From Hymenopellis radicata (Eukaryota; Basidiomycota; Agaricomycetes; Agaricales; Physalacriaceae), in contig JADNRX010000840.1 of assembly GCA_015501595.1 (NCBI GenBank), positions 1 to 20,549 of the forward strand: a DNA stretch of 20,549 bases, written 5' to 3'. Numbering within the stretch: the stretch's first letter is position 1; each line of letters starts with the position of its first letter. Below, one piece after another: positions 19,391 to 20,549 of the stretch. The notes below the pieces were generated by a model that saw nothing but the letters and a program-made list of their open reading frames with translations, was not told the DNA's origin and did not search any database. Position numbers and translations under genes: made by a program.

Positions 19391-20424
19391 ATGGACACAT
19401 CGCCCGGGCATCTGGTGCCTCGCCTTCCGGTATTCCACAGCATCCCATTCCCGCTCCTTTCGATGTGTCTGATGAGGCCGATCTCGTCATTCAGACCTCA
19501 GACAATGCCCATCTCTTCGTCCTAAAAGCCTTACTCGTATATAACTCCGAATTCTTTCGCAACGTGCTTGCGGACAGCCTACCCTCAGAATCCTACCAGA
19601 ACCTTCCTCTTCTCCCCGTCGTAGAGGATTCTCGCACCATGATTGCCATCATGCAGCTCTGCTACCCGATCCATATTTCTCCAGCAGAGATGCTCGATAC
19701 CTATAGCTGCCGTACCCGTTATGCAGGCGCTGCGAAAGTACATTATGGAGAAAGCAGAACGTCGCTTGCTTGACGTCGTGCAGGCTGCAGACACGGACCT
19801 TTTGAAGAAGTATCCACTTCGATGGTTTGCGATTGCGCGCTCTTACGGATGGACAACCTCGCCCGGAAGGTGGCAAAGCTGACTCTACGCATCCCGCTCT
19901 CCGAGTGGGAACGAGCGGAAGAGCTCAGACTGATCAACGCCCTCGATTATCACAGTTTAGTCGACTATTTCAAGCGCTCTGGCCAGGCCGTTCCCGCGTG
20001 GTTACTCCTGCGCTTGAAATAGGTCCTATTTATTCCCCGCCAACCGACGGGTATCAGCGGTGCCCGAATTGTAAAGAGACTCTTTCGCCAGATGAACACG
20101 GGTACACCAACTGTCTGGGGTCATGCTTGGGTGCAAGATTACCTGAACCAGTCGCAGACAATGATTGGGCAATGGCGCAGTGTTGGGTGTTTGGATCAGG
20201 GATTGCAGGATGTCATATTCGAGAAAGCCGTCAAGTCCTGCGGATCGCAGACTGCTGGCGTGGTGCGCCGCATGCTAGAATTACTTGAGAACGCTATCGA
20301 CCGGGAAATATCGAAGGCAAGTTCTTGTTCTCGTTTTGGGGGTTATATCACTCGATTAACAGCGACGATGCAGGTGAAATCGTGCTCGACTGAGCGAAGC
20401 GCGGTAGTTGGCCCCCAAATATAA
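19391..20424 (+). pseudogene. BTB/POZ domain protein, degraded by several frameshifts
   Basis: Fungal BTB proteins of this type carry an N-terminal BTB fold (dimerisation, sometimes cullin-3 binding) and a helical C-terminal region. The ATG at 19391 (gccATGg) opens M-D-T-S-P-G, but the BTB sequence continues in the next frame from 19408: D-E-A-D-L-V-I-Q-T-S-D, H-L-F-V-L-K-A-L-L, S-E-F-F-R-N-V-L, V-V-E-D-S-R-T, L-C-Y-P. Near 19700 it moves to another frame (V-M-Q-A-L-R-K-Y-I-M-E-K-A, P-L-R-W-F-A-I-A-R-S-Y-G-W). At 19852 it returns (D-N-L-A-R-K-V-A-K-L-T-L-R). From about 20015 to 20105 a third frame holds R-C-P-N-C-K-E, and then T-V-W-G-H-A-W-V-Q-D-Y-L onward runs in the earlier frame to 20424. 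A GC-AG intron is likely at 20317-20373. No GT-AG intron of normal length explains the frame changes, so this is called a pseudogene, recent enough to read easily. Confidence 0.8.
20317..20373 (+). other. Probable GC-AG intron in the BTB pseudogene
   Basis: AAG|GCAAGT matches the full GC-type donor consensus. TTAAC (branch-like) lies about 17 bases before the acceptor GATGCAG|GTG. The length of 57 nt is divisible by three and in line with neighbouring introns, so removal or retention both end at 20424. No frame disruption forces the call. Confidence 0.5.
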
Positions 20425-20549
20425 CAATGTTTGTAACAAAGAATTCGCGTATCCAATTGTAGTATGAAAAGCACTGAATCTACATCTTGCTAGTCTAACT
20501 CTGTTTCAGGAAATACCAAGAATGAATGGTAGACCCGACTGGACGAGCG
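20425..20549. other. 3' flank of the BTB pseudogene
   Basis: A/T-richer sequence after the last stop; presumed 3' untranslated region and spacer, with nothing else recognised before the window ends. Confidence 0.4.

Noticed and set aside
19827..20288. + strand frame of 153 codons overlapping the BTB gene
   Set aside because: Only about 20015-20105 of it matches the expected BTB-protein C-terminal region; the rest is an out-of-frame shadow.

Overview
The window looks like nuclear DNA of a mushroom-forming basidiomycete (Agaricomycetes). The reasons are short, dense GT-AG introns (about 47-81 nt), TATA boxes 50-180 nt upstream of several starts, and gene families typical of that group: a secreted sedolisin, a DUF4246 protein, an F-box-like protein with an N-terminal coiled coil, a fungal BTB/POZ protein and an omega-like GST. 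No transposon, rRNA, tRNA or virus could be supported.

Layout. 1-3109: no supportable gene; holds a GTAGCCCC minisatellite (about 660-815), a CCA microsatellite and two hairpins. 3166-5465 (+): 12-exon tripeptidyl-peptidase (S53), fully readable, with an 8-nt microexon. 5594-6127 (+): small single-exon protein with an HW/NCQxW pattern. 6261-6835 (-): three-exon small protein with a probable SH3/Tudor-like strand pattern. 7700-8777 (-): three-finger C2H2 regulator. 8778-10487: long intergenic stretch with a pyrimidine-rich leader that may front an unassigned + strand transcript. 10488-11455 (-): omega-like GST whose catalytic motif lies alone in a 21-nt exon. 12228-14397 (-): eight-exon DUF4246 protein with one missing base and a GC-AG intron. 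14582-16316 (-): F-box/LRR-like gene stopped by TGA at the conserved PRLW tryptophan. 16984-17844 (-): two-exon Ser-rich unknown protein. 19391-20424 (+): BTB/POZ pseudogene with several reading-frame changes.

The genes do not form an evident pathway. The left half (protease, zinc finger, GST) is intact through 20 exons, while three family-expanded genes to the right of 12.2 kb carry lesions. This argues for real decay there rather than uniformly poor sequence, though a locally poor contig cannot be excluded. The most interesting items are the lesion cluster, the two GC-AG introns, the frame-neutral microexon carrying the GST active site, the competing 3' splice choices in the DUF4246 gene, and an Fe/2-oxoglutarate-oxygenase-like residue pattern in the DUF4246 C-terminal half. 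I did not find a convincing wholly new system. All exon models are hand-derived from reading frame, splice signals and remembered family patterns, without alignment or transcript data.
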